DNA of 64,000 nucleotides from Acidibrevibacterium fodinaquatile. Its GTDB lineage: Bacteria > Pseudomonadota > Alphaproteobacteria > Acetobacterales > Acetobacteraceae. The translations under genes were made by a program, and so were the position numbers. The notes under the pieces were generated by a model. That model did no database searches, was not told the origin of the DNA, and worked only from the letters and a program-made list of their open reading frames with translations. Shown here piece after piece: positions 24,630 to 33,576 of this stretch; position 1 is the stretch's first letter; every line of letters starts with the position of its first letter. Where the stretch lies: NCBI RefSeq assembly GCF_003352165.1, contig NZ_CP029176.1, positions 1,240,001-1,304,000 of the forward strand. The letters run 5' to 3'.

Positions 24630-25498
24630 GACCCGGGTTTCTCGCCCTCATCGCCGTGCTGATCGTGCTTGCGATCGGCGCCGATGCGACCTTCTTTACC
24701 GTGCCGCAGACGGCGCAGGCGCTGCTTGTCCAGCTCGGCGAGCCGCGCGCGCTGATCACCACCCCCGGGCTGCACGCCCGCCTGCCGCTGGTGCAGACGG
24801 TGATCTTGTTTGACCGCCGTTTGCTTGATGACGAAATGGCCGGCGAAGAGGTCATTCTCGGCGATCAGCGCCGCCTCATCGTCGATAGCTTCACGCGCTA
24901 TCGGATCACCGATCCGCTGCATTACTACCAGGCCGTGGGGCCGAGCGAGGAGGCGATCCGCGCCCGGCTCGATGCCGTGGTTTCCGGCAGTCTCCGCCGG
25001 GTGCTGGGCGGCGAGACGCTGCTCGGCGTGCTTTCGGCCGATCGCGATCGGATCATGCGCGAAATCCGCCGCCAAGCGAACGGCGAGATGGCCGGCTTTG
25101 GCATCGTCATCGAGGATGTGCGCATCCGCCGCGCCGATTTGCCGGCGGAGAACACGCAGGCGATTCTTTCGCGCATGCAGTCCGAGCGCGAGCGGGTGGC
25201 CAAGCAGGCGCGCGCCGAGGGGGCGGAGGCGGCCGCGAAGATCCGCGCCAATGCCGAGCGCGAGCGGACGGTTCTGCTCGCCGATGCCCGCGGCGAGGCC
25301 GAGCGCTTGCGCGGCGAGGGCGAGCAGAAAACCATCGCCCTCTATGCCGGCGCCTATCAGCAGGATCCGCAATTTTTTGTCATCTGGCGGACGCTGGCGG
25401 CTTACCGCGACGGGCTCGCGGGTGGGCAAAGCCGGTTGATCCTGAGCCCGGAGGCGGATTTCTTCCGTTATCTGCGCCAAGTGCCGCAAGCGCCCTGA
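24626..25498 (+). CDS. hflC: FtsH modulator HflC (SPFH/prohibitin family)
   Basis: The 290-residue partner of HflK. An N-terminal membrane anchor (FLALIAVLIVLAIGADATFF) precedes the SPFH domain (TVPQTAQALLVQLGEPR, PGLHARLPLVQTV, VDSFTRYRITDP), then the DVRIRRADLP element, a coiled-coil (RMQSERERVAKQARAEGAEA) and FRYL near the C-terminus. The family's periplasmic orientation is expected. Gene order hflK-hflC-degP is common in alphaproteobacteria and places membrane and periplasmic quality control together. Confidence 0.95.
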   Translation: MRPGFLALIAVLIVLAIGADATFFTVPQTAQALLVQLGEPRALITTPGLHARLPLVQTVILFDRRLLDDEMAGEEVILGDQRRLIVDSFTRYRITDPLHYYQAVGPSEEAIRARLDAVVSGSLRRVLGGETLLGVLSADRDRIMREIRRQANGEMAGFGIVIEDVRIRRADLPAENTQAILSRMQSERERVAKQARAEGAEAAAKIRANAERERTVLLADARGEAERLRGEGEQKTIALYAGAYQQDPQFFVIWRTLAAYRDGLAGGQSRLILSPEADFFRYLRQVPQAP

Positions 25499-25565
25499 CG
25501 GGGCGCTTGCGCGAATGCCGGTTCGAGACCAATTTTGCCAAGAGCCTCGAGAGGACAGGATTTTC

Positions 25566-27095
25566 ATGACCAACGCCCCCATCCGCCGCCTGCGCGCCGT
25601 TGCGTTTGCCAGCGTGCTCGCCGCTTTCGCCACTTTGCCCGCCCTCACCCCGGCTGCGGCGCGTGAGGCGCCGGCGAGCTTCGCCGATCTCGCCGCCGAT
25701 CTCCTGCCCGGTGTCGTCAATGTTTCGAGCAGCCAGAGCGTGCAGGCGCGGGCCGGCAATCTGCCGGAGATGCCGGTATTCCCGCCAGGCTCGCCGTTCG
25801 AGCAGTTTTTCCATGATTTCATGGAAAAGAACCGTCCCGGCGGGCAAGGCGGCGGGCCCGACGACGCGCCGGGGCCGATGCGCAAGATGCAGAGCCTGGG
25901 CTCGGGCTTCGTGGTCGACAGCTCCGGCATCATCGTCACCAATAACCACGTGATCGACGGGGCGGACGAAATCACCGTCACCTTGCAAGACGGCACCTCG
26001 ATGAAGGCCAAGCTGGTCGGGCGCGACGACCGCACCGACATCGCCGTCCTTCAGGTCAAGCCGGAAAAGCCTTTGCACGCGCTCGCTTTCGGCGATTCCT
26101 CGGCGATGCGGGTGGGTGACTGGGTGCTCGCGATCGGCAATCCGTTCGGGCTCGGCGGCACGGTGACGGCGGGGATCGTCTCGGCGCGCGGGCGTGATAT
26201 CCGCCAGGGGCCGTATGACGATTTCATCCAGACCGACGCGCCGATCAATCGCGGCAATTCCGGCGGCCCGCTCTTTAACATGAACGGCGAGGTGATCGGC
26301 ATCAACACCGCGATCTATTCGCCCTCCGGCGGCTCGATCGGCATCGGCTTTGCCATCCCCTCCAACATGGCGAAAACCGTGGTCGCGCAATTGCTGAAAT
26401 ACGGCAAGCCGCGGCGCGGCTGGCTTGGCGTGCGCATCCAGCAGGTCACCCCCGATATCGCCGAGAGCCTCGGCTTGAAGGAGCCGCGCGGCGTCATGGT
26501 CGCCGGCGTCACCGATGGCGGCCCGGCCGACAAGGCGCAGATCAAGAACGGTGATATCATCCTGAAATTCAACAATCAGGACGTGAAGGAATTGCACAAT
26601 CTGCCGCGCATGGTGGCGGAAACCGCGATCGGGACGGAGGTGCCGCTCGTGCTCTGGCGTGATGGCAAGGAGGTCACGGTCTCGGCGCGGATCGCGGAAA
26701 TGCCGGAAGATGATAGCAAACCGGCGGCGCTCGCCACGCCGGCGACGCCGCCGGCCGCGGCGCCGGTCGCGATCTCGGGGCTCGGGCTCAAGGTGGCGCC
26801 GATCACGCCCGAGATGCGGGAGAAATTCCAGCTCAACGCCGATCAGAAGGGCGTCGTCATCACCGATGTCGGCGCCGACAGCGCGGCGGCCGAACGCGGC
26901 CTCCGGCCCGGTGATGTCATCATGCAAGTGCAGCAGGAGGACGTGAACGGCCCCGCCGATATCGAGACCCGGGTGGAGCGGGCACGCAAGCAGAACCGCA
27001 AGATGGTGCTGCTGCTGATCCAGGGGCAGGATGGCTTGCGCTGGGTGCCGCTGCCGCTCGCGGCGTCGGCGAAGAGCGGCAAGCAACCCGGGTGA
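25566..27095 (+). CDS. degP: DegP/Do-type periplasmic serine endoprotease
   Basis: A 509-residue HtrA-family protease/chaperone. A signal peptide (AVAFASVLAAFATLPALTPAAA) is followed by the trypsin-like domain with its triad: His in TNNHVIDGAD (about residue 122), Asp in DDRTDIAVLQ (about 153) and Ser in NRGNSGGPLFN (about 229). Two PDZ domains follow (about 280-370 and 410-500), separated by a Pro/Ala linker. The ATG at 25566 has AGGA six bases upstream. It lies 67 bases after hflC, probably with co-transcription. Substrate recognition and cage assembly are as known for the family. Confidence 0.94.
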   Translation: MTNAPIRRLRAVAFASVLAAFATLPALTPAAAREAPASFADLAADLLPGVVNVSSSQSVQARAGNLPEMPVFPPGSPFEQFFHDFMEKNRPGGQGGGPDDAPGPMRKMQSLGSGFVVDSSGIIVTNNHVIDGADEITVTLQDGTSMKAKLVGRDDRTDIAVLQVKPEKPLHALAFGDSSAMRVGDWVLAIGNPFGLGGTVTAGIVSARGRDIRQGPYDDFIQTDAPINRGNSGGPLFNMNGEVIGINTAIYSPSGGSIGIGFAIPSNMAKTVVAQLLKYGKPRRGWLGVRIQQVTPDIAESLGLKEPRGVMVAGVTDGGPADKAQIKNGDIILKFNNQDVKELHNLPRMVAETAIGTEVPLVLWRDGKEVTVSARIAEMPEDDSKPAALATPATPPAAAPVAISGLGLKVAPITPEMREKFQLNADQKGVVITDVGADSAAAERGLRPGDVIMQVQQEDVNGPADIETRVERARKQNRKMVLLLIQGQDGLRWVPLPLAASAKSGKQPG

Positions 27096-27108
27096 GGCAA
27101 TCGGCCGC

Positions 27109-27135
27109 GGGCGCCGGCGTGATCGGCCGGCGCCC
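27109..27135. terminator. Perfect GC hairpin between the convergent ends of degP and a glycosyltransferase gene
   Basis: GGGCGCCGGC (27109-27118) and GCCGGCGCCC (27126-27135) pair without mismatch around GTGATCG. It lies 13 bases after the degP stop and 8 before the glycosyltransferase stop. No T run follows on either side, so it may stabilise both mRNA ends or work with Rho rather than as a classic intrinsic terminator. Confidence 0.55.
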
Positions 27136-27143
27136 GGGCGTGT

Positions 27144-27911
27144 TCAGGCGTTTTCTTCGCGCGGCTCGCGGATATCCCGCCATTCCTCGGTGAAGGGCTT
27201 TTTGAGGAAGGTCGCCCAGAAAAAATTGAGCGAGTAGCGGAGCCCGATGGTCACCACCCCTTCGCCCTTGAGACGCCGGCCGGAGGAATAAGCGGGCAGC
27301 GCGAAGGTGAATTTCACCCGCCCGAAGCGGCTCAAACGGCGCGCGAGATCGGTATCCTCGCCATAAAAGCGAAAACGGTCATTGGCGGCGCCGAGCCGTG
27401 CCATCGCCGCGCGCCGGACGACGAAATTGCCGCCCTGCAGCATCGCGCCGACCCTGAGCACGTAGTGATTGACGAGATAGGCGGCATAGGCGAGGCGGTA
27501 ATAGAACCCGACCACGCGCTGCACCCCGGGCGAGAGGTCGCGATAAAGATAAGGGCCGCTGAGGGCGACGAGCCGAGAGTCTTTGGCGAATTCGGCGCGC
27601 ACACGCGCAAGCCAACCGGCGGGAAGGTGGGTATCGGCATCGATATTGGCGATCAGCGCGCCGGAACTCCTGACGAACCCGGCAAAACGCGCCTGCACCA
27701 GGCCCTTGCGCGGCTCCTCCACCACCACGACGCCAGGGATCTTGCGGGCGATGGCGCCGGTTTGATCGGTGCTGGCATTGTCGACGACGATGATTTCCGC
27801 CTCTTCCCCGAGGATCAGCCCCTCGCGCGCGATTTCGCCTTGGATCACGGCGAGGGTTTCGGCGAGCAGAGCTTCTTCGTTATAGGCGGGCACGACGAAG
27901 CTGATCAGCAT
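27144..27911 (-). CDS. Family 2 glycosyltransferase
   Basis: A 255-residue GT-A enzyme. FVVPAYNEEALLAETL at the N-terminus, EIIVVDNASTDQTGAIA (about residue 38) and the DxD-type metal site in ANIDADTHLP (about 85) are clear. GGNFVVRRAAMARLG and FYGEDTDLARRL (about 175; the ED-type base motif) complete the GT2 core. No C-terminal membrane domain. The ATG at 27911 has AAGGAG and lies inside the end of the upstream gene (7-base overlap). Third gene of the phosphoesterase-GT4-GT2 operon. Sugar and acceptor are unknown; a lipid or sugar-lipid acceptor is likely from context. Confidence 0.88.
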   Translation of the reverse strand: MLISFVVPAYNEEALLAETLAVIQGEIAREGLILGEEAEIIVVDNASTDQTGAIARKIPGVVVVEEPRKGLVQARFAGFVRSSGALIANIDADTHLPAGWLARVRAEFAKDSRLVALSGPYLYRDLSPGVQRVVGFYYRLAYAAYLVNHYVLRVGAMLQGGNFVVRRAAMARLGAANDRFRFYGEDTDLARRLSRFGRVKFTFALPAYSSGRRLKGEGVVTIGLRYSLNFFWATFLKKPFTEEWRDIREPREENA

Positions 27912-29050
27912 GGGACGCTCTCCTTGATACGCGGGGTGGGAACGCGGAGGGGGTGAGGGCGCGCGCCGGGGATTGGCGCCGCGGCGTGCGCAAGCGGCGG
28001 CTCGAGCGGCACCAGATTGGCGAGGAATTGCCGCGCCGCGGCGGCCCAGGAAAACGCTTCCGCGAAGCGCCGGCAAGCGCTGCGGTCAAGCGAAAGGGCG
28101 GCATGTGCCGCCGCGCCGAGATCACGATCGAGCACCCCGACCGGCGGCGCGGTTCCGCCCCGCGCGGCGTCGCCGAGCACCGCGCGGGGGGCGGCGGCGG
28201 GAAGTGCCGCGACCGGCAGCCCCGAGGCCAAGGCTTCGAGGAGCACCAGGCCGAACGTGTCGGTCTCGCTTGGGAAAACGAAGACATCGCTGCTCGCGTA
28301 GGCTTGGGCGAGTGCTTCGCCCTGCAGCGCCCCGAGGAAATGCGCCGCGGGATAGGCGCGCTGCAACGCGGCCCGCGCCGGGCCGTCGCCGATCACGAGT
28401 TTGCTTCCCGGCAGATCGAGACCGAGGAAGGCGGGAAGGTTTTTCTCGACCGCAAGCCGCCCGACCGAGAGGAAAATCGGCCGCGGATAGGGCAAAGGCG
28501 CGGCGTTGCCGGGGTGAAACAGCGCGAGATCGACGCCGCGCGACCACAAAACCGTGTTGTCAAAGCCGCGCGCCGCGAGTTCCGCCGCGAGCCCGCTCGT
28601 TGCGACCATCACGCTGACGCCGCGCCCGTGAAAGCGCCGCAGCCAGCGATAGGTGAGGGCGCGCGGCAGCCGCAGGCGCGCGGCGAGATAATCGGGGAAA
28701 TGCGTGTGATAGGCGGTGGTGAAGGCCCAGCCGGCGCGGCGGGCAAGGGCGGAGGCGGCAAGGCCGAGCGGCCCTTCGGTCGCGATATGGAGCGAATCGG
28801 GGGCGAATGCGGCAAGCAGCCCGGCAAGACGCCGGCGCGGCCAGAGGGCGAGCCGGATTTCCGGGTAGAACGGACAAGGCATGGTCCGAAACCGGTCGGG
28901 TCCGATCACCAACACCTGATGGCCGGCAGCGCGCAGCTCGGCCGCAACCATGGCGATAGTGCGGACGACGCCGTTGATTTGCGGATGCCAGGCATCGCTG
29001 ACGATGGCGATCCGTCGCGGCGCCAGAGCGATCTCAGGCGGTGGCGGCAT
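27905..29050 (-). CDS. Family 4 glycosyltransferase, MgtA/Agt-like
   Basis: A 381-residue GT-B enzyme. The N-terminal domain starts IAIVSDAWHPQINGVVRT and has HIATEGPLG and TTAYHTHFPDYLAARL, the pattern of diacylglycerol or GDP-mannose-dependent alpha-glycosyltransferases. The C-terminal domain has FLSVGRLAVEKNL, VIGDGPARAALQ and FVFPSETDTFGLVLLEALASG, with the E-x7-E nucleotide-sugar motif. Agrobacterium and Sinorhizobium Agt, which make glycolipids in phosphate starvation, belong to this group and are also paired with a phosphoesterase gene. It overlaps its upstream neighbour by 17 bases and its downstream one by 7. Confidence 0.88.
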   Translation of the reverse strand: MPPPPEIALAPRRIAIVSDAWHPQINGVVRTIAMVAAELRAAGHQVLVIGPDRFRTMPCPFYPEIRLALWPRRRLAGLLAAFAPDSLHIATEGPLGLAASALARRAGWAFTTAYHTHFPDYLAARLRLPRALTYRWLRRFHGRGVSVMVATSGLAAELAARGFDNTVLWSRGVDLALFHPGNAAPLPYPRPIFLSVGRLAVEKNLPAFLGLDLPGSKLVIGDGPARAALQRAYPAAHFLGALQGEALAQAYASSDVFVFPSETDTFGLVLLEALASGLPVAALPAAAPRAVLGDAARGGTAPPVGVLDRDLGAAAHAALSLDRSACRRFAEAFSWAAAARQFLANLVPLEPPLAHAAAPIPGARPHPLRVPTPRIKESVPC

Positions 29051-29846
29051 TCAGCGCCGCATCTCGCCGGGCGAGGAAGGAAAGTCCGTTGATCGCCGCC
29101 CAATCGAGCAGTTCCAAGCGCCCGTCGCGATGCTCGACGAGGGCGGTGCAGCTTTCCACCCAGTCCCCGGCGTTGAGATAGAGCTTGCCGCCGACCTCGC
29201 GCATTTCGGCGTGGTGGATATGGCCGCAGACCACGCCATCGAAGCCGCGCCGCGCGGCATCGGCGGCAAGCGCCACCTCGAAACGGTCGATCGCCTTCAC
29301 CGCCTCTTTGACCCGGCGCTTGAGATAGGCCGAGAGCGACCAATAGGGATAGCCGAACCGGGCGCGGGCGAGGTTGAAATAGCGGTTGAGCCAGAGCGCG
29401 AAGCTGTAAGCGCCATCGCCGAGCAACGCGAGAAAGCGAGCATAGCACACCACCGAATCGAAGTGATCGCCGTGCAAAACCAGCAGACGGCGGCCATCGG
29501 CGGTGGTATGCGCGGCCTCGTCGGCGAGCGCGATCCCGACGACCTCAAGCCCGAGCGGCAGGAAGCGCCGCAGCGCCTCGTCGTGATTGCCGGCGATATA
29601 GGTGACTTTGGCGCCCGAACGGGCGTGGCGAAGGATTTCCGTCAAGACCGCGTCATGATGCCGGTCCCAGTGCCAGCCGCGCCGCAGCCGCCAGCCATCG
29701 ATGATGTCTCCCACCAGATAGAAATGCTCGGCGGAGACGCGGCGGAGAAAATCGGCGAGGAAATCGGCGCGGCACTCCTTGGTGCCGAGATGGGTGTCGG
29801 AGAGGAAGACGCTGCGATAAGTGGGAAGCGCCATGATGTTTGTCAT
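29034..29846 (-). CDS. LpxH/PlcP-like metallophosphoesterase
   Basis: A 270-residue calcineurin-like phosphoesterase. The five metal motifs are visible: FLSDTHLG (about residue 14), VGDIIDGW, AGNHDEALR, LVLHGDHFDS and CGHIHHAEMRE (about 205). The family includes UDP-2,3-diacylglucosamine hydrolase (LpxH-type, lipid A) and PlcP, the phospholipase C that supplies diacylglycerol to Agt in phosphate-starved rhizobia. The following glycosyltransferase gene favours a PlcP-like role, but lipid A synthesis cannot be excluded from sequence. The start is ATG 29846; ATG 29834 is an alternative. A 14-base direct repeat lies about 40 bases upstream. Confidence 0.85.
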   Translation of the reverse strand: MTNIMALPTYRSVFLSDTHLGTKECRADFLADFLRRVSAEHFYLVGDIIDGWRLRRGWHWDRHHDAVLTEILRHARSGAKVTYIAGNHDEALRRFLPLGLEVVGIALADEAAHTTADGRRLLVLHGDHFDSVVCYARFLALLGDGAYSFALWLNRYFNLARARFGYPYWSLSAYLKRRVKEAVKAIDRFEVALAADAARRGFDGVVCGHIHHAEMREVGGKLYLNAGDWVESCTALVEHRDGRLELLDWAAINGLSFLARRDAALNAATA

Positions 29847-29885
29847 GGCGCTCTCGTTACGCCATGCCGCAGAGTCTCTGCCAAT

Positions 29886-29919
29886 GAAACTATGATGACT
29901 TCAAAGAAACTATGATGAC
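29886..29919. promoter_or_regulatory. Direct repeat in the promoter of the phosphoesterase operon
   Basis: GAAACTATGATGAC occurs at 29886-29899 and again, identical, at 29906-29919 (20-base period). It lies 40 bases before the operon start in an A/T-rich patch, where an activator would sit. On the coding strand each unit carries GTCAT, and one reads CTGTCAT, the half-site of alphaproteobacterial Pho boxes; the 11-base Pho spacing is not kept. Confidence 0.45.
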
Positions 29920-29966
29920 AGAGATCGGAATTTTACCACGCCGTGACACATGTATGACGTGGCGGA

Positions 29967-31172
29967 TCAGAGACCGAGGCGATCGAAGCGGATGATCTCG
30001 ACCACGCCGCCGGCCGCCAGCGCCGGCGCGAAAGGCGGGCGGAGGATGAGCGCGTCGGCCCGCGCGAGCACCGCCTGCATCGCCGAATCCTGAACCGCGA
30101 ACGCCTCGGCGACCAGATTTCCGGCCTCGTCCTCGAGGAGGCGGGCGCGGAGAAAGTCGAAACGGCGGTCATTGGCGGCAAGCGGCGTCGCGGTCGTCGC
30201 CGTTGCGGTTGCGAGCGGCGCGCCCGCAAGGCCGGCCAGCCGCAGCACCGCCGGGCGCACGAAGAGCAGGCCGCAGACGAACGCCGCGACCGGGTTGCCG
30301 GGCAGGCCGAGCACCGGCATCTCACCGAGGCGCCCGAACATCAGCGGCTTGCCCGGCCGCATCGCGATCTTCCAGAAATCGACCGCGAGACCCCGCCGCG
30401 CGAGACCCGCTTGCACCAGATCATGCGCGCCGACGCTGGCGCCGCCGGTCGTAAGCAACAGATCGAAGCCGCGGGCGGCATCCGCCGCCTGGGCGATGGC
30501 GTCGGGATCGTCCGCCGCGATCGGCAAAACGCTGGCAACAGCACCGAGCGATGTGAGCATCGCCGCCAGCGCATGGGCGTTCGAGCTGACGATCCCGCCT
30601 TGGGGGATCGGCTCGCCGGGGAGCGCGATTTCATCCCCGGTCGCGAGCACCGCGACACGCGGGCGGCGATGAACCCGGAGCCAGGGATGATTGGCGGCCG
30701 CGGCAAGGCCGATATCGCGCGGCGAAAGCCGCCGCCCGGCGGCGATGATCGGCTCATCGCGCGCGAAATCCTCGCCCATGCGGCGAATATGCCGGCCCGG
30801 CAGGACGCTCTCGCGCACCCGCACGGTCTCGCCCATGGCCTCCGCATCTTCTTGCAGCAGCACGGCATCGGCGCCTTCGGGGAGGATGCTGCCGGTGAAA
30901 ATCCGTACCGTTTCGCCGGCGCCGATGCGCCCGGCGAATGGATGACCGGCCGGGGCACTGCCGATCACGCGAAGGGTAGCGCCGTCGCGCGCGTCCGCGG
31001 CGCGGACGGCGTAGCCGTCCATCGCCGAGACATCGGCCGGCGGTTGGGTCCGGCGCGCGATCACTGCGGCCGCGCTGATCCGCCCGCACGCCTCGGCGAG
31101 AGCCACCGTCTCGGCGCCGACCGGGGCGAAGGCGGCAAGGATGCGGGCGCGGGCGTCTTCGATGCTGATCAT
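29967..31172 (-). CDS. moeA: Molybdopterin molybdenumtransferase MoeA
   Basis: A 401-residue enzyme inserting molybdenum into adenylylated molybdopterin. SAMDGYAVRAAD (about residue 60), GETVRIFTGSILPEGADAV (about 105), the MoCF domain signature LLTTGGASVGAHDLVQ (about 245), KIAMRPGKPLMFG and GLPGNPVAAFV (about 295) are all present. The ATG at 31172 follows the moaC stop by seven bases. Last gene of the moaB...trpGDC-moaC-moeA run; the next gene downstream has its own promoter region (120-base gap). Confidence 0.95.
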   Translation of the reverse strand: MISIEDARARILAAFAPVGAETVALAEACGRISAAAVIARRTQPPADVSAMDGYAVRAADARDGATLRVIGSAPAGHPFAGRIGAGETVRIFTGSILPEGADAVLLQEDAEAMGETVRVRESVLPGRHIRRMGEDFARDEPIIAAGRRLSPRDIGLAAAANHPWLRVHRRPRVAVLATGDEIALPGEPIPQGGIVSSNAHALAAMLTSLGAVASVLPIAADDPDAIAQAADAARGFDLLLTTGGASVGAHDLVQAGLARRGLAVDFWKIAMRPGKPLMFGRLGEMPVLGLPGNPVAAFVCGLLFVRPAVLRLAGLAGAPLATATATTATPLAANDRRFDFLRARLLEDEAGNLVAEAFAVQDSAMQAVLARADALILRPPFAPALAAGGVVEIIRFDRLGL

Positions 31173-31179
31173 CGCTGCC

Positions 31180-31656
31180 TCAGCTTTGCGCGAAATCACC
31201 AGACTTGCCGCCGGATTTGGCGACGAGGCGCACCGCCTCGATACGCATGCCACGATCGACCGCCTTGCACATGTCATAGACCGTGAGCGCCGCCACACTG
31301 GCCGCCGTCAGCGCTTCCATCTCGACCCCGGTGCGCCCGGTGGTGCGCACGGTTGCGGTGATCTCGACCGCATCCGGCGGCACGGCGATCAGATCGACCG
31401 TCACCGAATCGAGCGGCAGCGGGTGGCAGAGCGGAATGAGATCGGCGGTACGCTTGGCGGCCATGATGCCGGCGAGCCGCGCAACCCCGAGCACGTCGCC
31501 TTTTTTGGCGCCGCCGGCTTCGATCAGGGCGAGGGTTGCGGCGGCCATCACCACCCGGGCGCGGGCGGTCGCACGGCGCGCGGTGATCGGCTTGGCCGAG
31601 ACATCGACCATCACCGCCTGGCCGCTATCATCGAAATGGCTGAATTCGGCGGTCAT
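31180..31656 (-). CDS. moaC: Cyclic pyranopterin monophosphate synthase MoaC
   Basis: A 158-residue enzyme completing cyclic pyranopterin monophosphate in molybdenum cofactor synthesis. [16 protein letters not shown] (about residue 16), [30 protein letters not shown] (about 75) and [23 protein letters not shown] (read in parts) are diagnostic. The ATG at 31656 overlaps the trpC stop by four bases. MoaA is not in the window. Confidence 0.95.
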   Translation of the reverse strand: MTAEFSHFDDSGQAVMVDVSAKPITARRATARARVVMAAATLALIEAGGAKKGDVLGVARLAGIMAAKRTADLIPLCHPLPLDSVTVDLIAVPPDAVEITATVRTTGRTGVEMEALTAASVAALTVYDMCKAVDRGMRIEAVRLVAKSGGKSGDFAQS

Positions 31657-32477
31657 GCCGGCGCGCCGAGCAGCGCCCGGGTCGCGGCGGTGACGTCCGC
31701 CTCGCGCATCAGGTGTTCGCCGACGAGAAAACAATGAACGCCCGCGTCGCGACAGAGGCCGAGGAGGTCGGCATGGCTCTTGATGCCGCTTTCGGCGATC
31801 GGGAAGCGATCCGGCGGAATGCGCGGGGCGAGCGCGCGCGAGGTGTCGAGGGTGGTTGCGAGCGTCTTGAGATTGCGGTTGTTGATGCCGATCAGATTGG
31901 TCGCGAGCCCAAGGGCGCGATCGAGTTCGGCCTCATCATGAACCTCGGCGAGGACGTCCATGTCGAGCGAGCGGGCGAGGGCTTCGAGGTCGCGCGCCTC
32001 CTGATCGGTGAGCGCCGCCATGATGAGGAGGATGCAATCCGCCCCCATCGCCCGGCTTTCATACACCTGCCAGGGCTCGAGGATGAAATCCTTGCGCAGA
32101 ACCGGGAGATCGACCGCGGCGCGGGCGGCGATGAGATCGTCCGGCGATCCCTGGAAATAGGGGGCGTCGGTGAGCACCGAGAGGCAGGTCGCCCCCCCCG
32201 CGGCATAGGCGCGGGCGAGATCGGCAGGCGAGAAATCGGCGCGGATCAGCCCGCCCGAGGGCGAGGCCCGCTTGATCTCGGCGACCAGGCCGAAGCCGCC
32301 GATGGCGATTTTCCCCTTGAGGGCGTGACCGAAGCCGCGCGGCGGCCCAGCCGCGGCAATGCGCGATTTCAGCGCCTCGATCGGGGTTGCCTCACGCCGG
32401 CGGGCGGTTTCGGCGCGGGTTTGGGCGCAGATCAGCGCCAGAATGTCGGTGCCATCAAGGGCGGGATCAGCGGTCAT
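31653..32477 (-). CDS. trpC: Indole-3-glycerol phosphate synthase
   Basis: A 274-residue TIM-barrel enzyme of tryptophan synthesis that closes the indole ring. Motifs: [13 protein letters not shown] (about residue 65, catalytic Lys), [17 protein letters not shown] (about 125, second Lys), [14 protein letters not shown] (about 172), [10 protein letters not shown] and [14 protein letters not shown] (about 225). Single domain, not fused to TrpF. It follows trpD by 44 bases and overlaps moaC by four. Confidence 0.96.
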   Translation of the reverse strand: MTADPALDGTDILALICAQTRAETARRREATPIEALKSRIAAAGPPRGFGHALKGKIAIGGFGLVAEIKRASPSGGLIRADFSPADLARAYAAGGATCLSVLTDAPYFQGSPDDLIAARAAVDLPVLRKDFILEPWQVYESRAMGADCILLIMAALTDQEARDLEALARSLDMDVLAEVHDEAELDRALGLATNLIGINNRNLKTLATTLDTSRALAPRIPPDRFPIAESGIKSHADLLGLCRDAGVHCFLVGEHLMREADVTAATRALLGAPA

Positions 32478-32521
32478 GATATCTCCTCGCTCGGCATCCG
32501 TCGCAAACCGTCATGCACGGG

Positions 32522-33541
32522 TCAAGCGCTCTCGTGGCTCGCGCGCCGCAGCCGCAGGAGTGCGGCGGCGGCCCGCCCGTCATCGATCGCCGCGGCGGCG
32601 GCGGCGGCCCCGGCCGAGAGCGTGGTTTCCCGCCCGGCGACGATCAGTGCCGCGGCGGCGTTGAACAGCACGGTGTCGCGATAGGCGCCGCCCGCCCCCG
32701 CCAGCAACGCCTCCAAGGCGGCGGCGTTGGCGGCGGCATCGCCCCCTCGGATGGCCGCGACCGGGGCCGGGGTGAGACCGGCATCGGCGGCGGTGAGGGT
32801 GAAGTCGCGTAATCCGCCGTTTTCGAACGCGGTGACGCGGTTTTCCCCGGCCAGCGTCAATTCGTCGAGCCCGGCGCCATGCGCCACCCAAACCCGTTCG
32901 GCGCCGAGCCCGCCGAGGGCTTCCGCCATCGGCCGCGTCCAGATCGGGTCATAGACACCGATCAATTGCCGCCGCACCGAGGCGGGATTGGCCATCGGGC
33001 CGAGCAGATTGAAAATGGTGCGGATGCCGAGTTCGACGCGCGGCCCGGCGGCGTGGCGGAGGGCCGCGTGATGGTTCGGCGCGAACAGGAACATGCAGCC
33101 GGCCTCGCGCAGAATCGCCGGCAGGCGGCTCGGCGCGACATCGACATTGACCCCGAGCGCCGCGAGCACGTCGGCGCCGCCGCTTTTGGAACTGAGCGCG
33201 CGGTTGCCGTGTTTGGCGACCGGAACCCCGATCCCCGCCAGCACCAGCGCCACCGCCGTCGAGACATTGAGCGTGCCGGCGCCATCGCCGCCGGTGCCGC
33301 AGACATCGATCGCCTCCTCCGGGGCGGGGACGCGCAGCATCCGCGCCCGCATCGCGCGCGCCGCCCCGCGCAATTCCGCCACCGTCTCGCCGCGCACCCG
33401 CATCGCCATGACGAGGCCGGCGATCTGCGCCGGGGTCGCCTCGCCGGCCATGATGATGCCGAACGCGGCCTCCGCTTCGGCTTCCGACAGGGTCTCGCCG
33501 CGCGCCAGCCGGGCGAGCACCGGCTTCAGATCGCCGCTCAT
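32522..33541 (-). CDS. trpD: Anthranilate phosphoribosyltransferase
   Basis: A 339-residue enzyme attaching phosphoribose to anthranilate. [17 protein letters not shown] (about residue 80) binds [21 protein letters not shown] (about 107) carries the anthranilate and Mg contacts, and [11 protein letters not shown] (about 165) follows. Its start ATG at 33541 directly follows a TGA, the third copy of a TGAATG stop-start pattern repeated in the trpG-trpD junction. Confidence 0.96.
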   Translation of the reverse strand: MSGDLKPVLARLARGETLSEAEAEAAFGIIMAGEATPAQIAGLVMAMRVRGETVAELRGAARAMRARMLRVPAPEEAIDVCGTGGDGAGTLNVSTAVALVLAGIGVPVAKHGNRALSSKSGGADVLAALGVNVDVAPSRLPAILREAGCMFLFAPNHHAALRHAAGPRVELGIRTIFNLLGPMANPASVRRQLIGVYDPIWTRPMAEALGGLGAERVWVAHGAGLDELTLAGENRVTAFENGGLRDFTLTAADAGLTPAPVAAIRGGDAAANAAALEALLAGAGGAYRDTVLFNAAAALIVAGRETTLSAGAAAAAAAIDDGRAAAALLRLRRASHESA

Positions 33542-33576
33542 TCAGGCCTCGGGCATTCAGGCGGGGACATTCAGGC
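33539..33576 (-). repeat. Triplicated stop-start junction between trpG and trpD
   Basis: On the minus strand GCCTGAATG occurs three times, at 33576-33568, 33562-33554 and 33547-33539 (periods 14 and 15). The first TGA ends trpG and the last ATG starts trpD. The middle ATG opens a four-codon frame (Met-Pro-Glu-Ala-stop) that ends right at the trpD ATG. This could keep ribosomes on the message across the junction. Confidence 0.6.
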
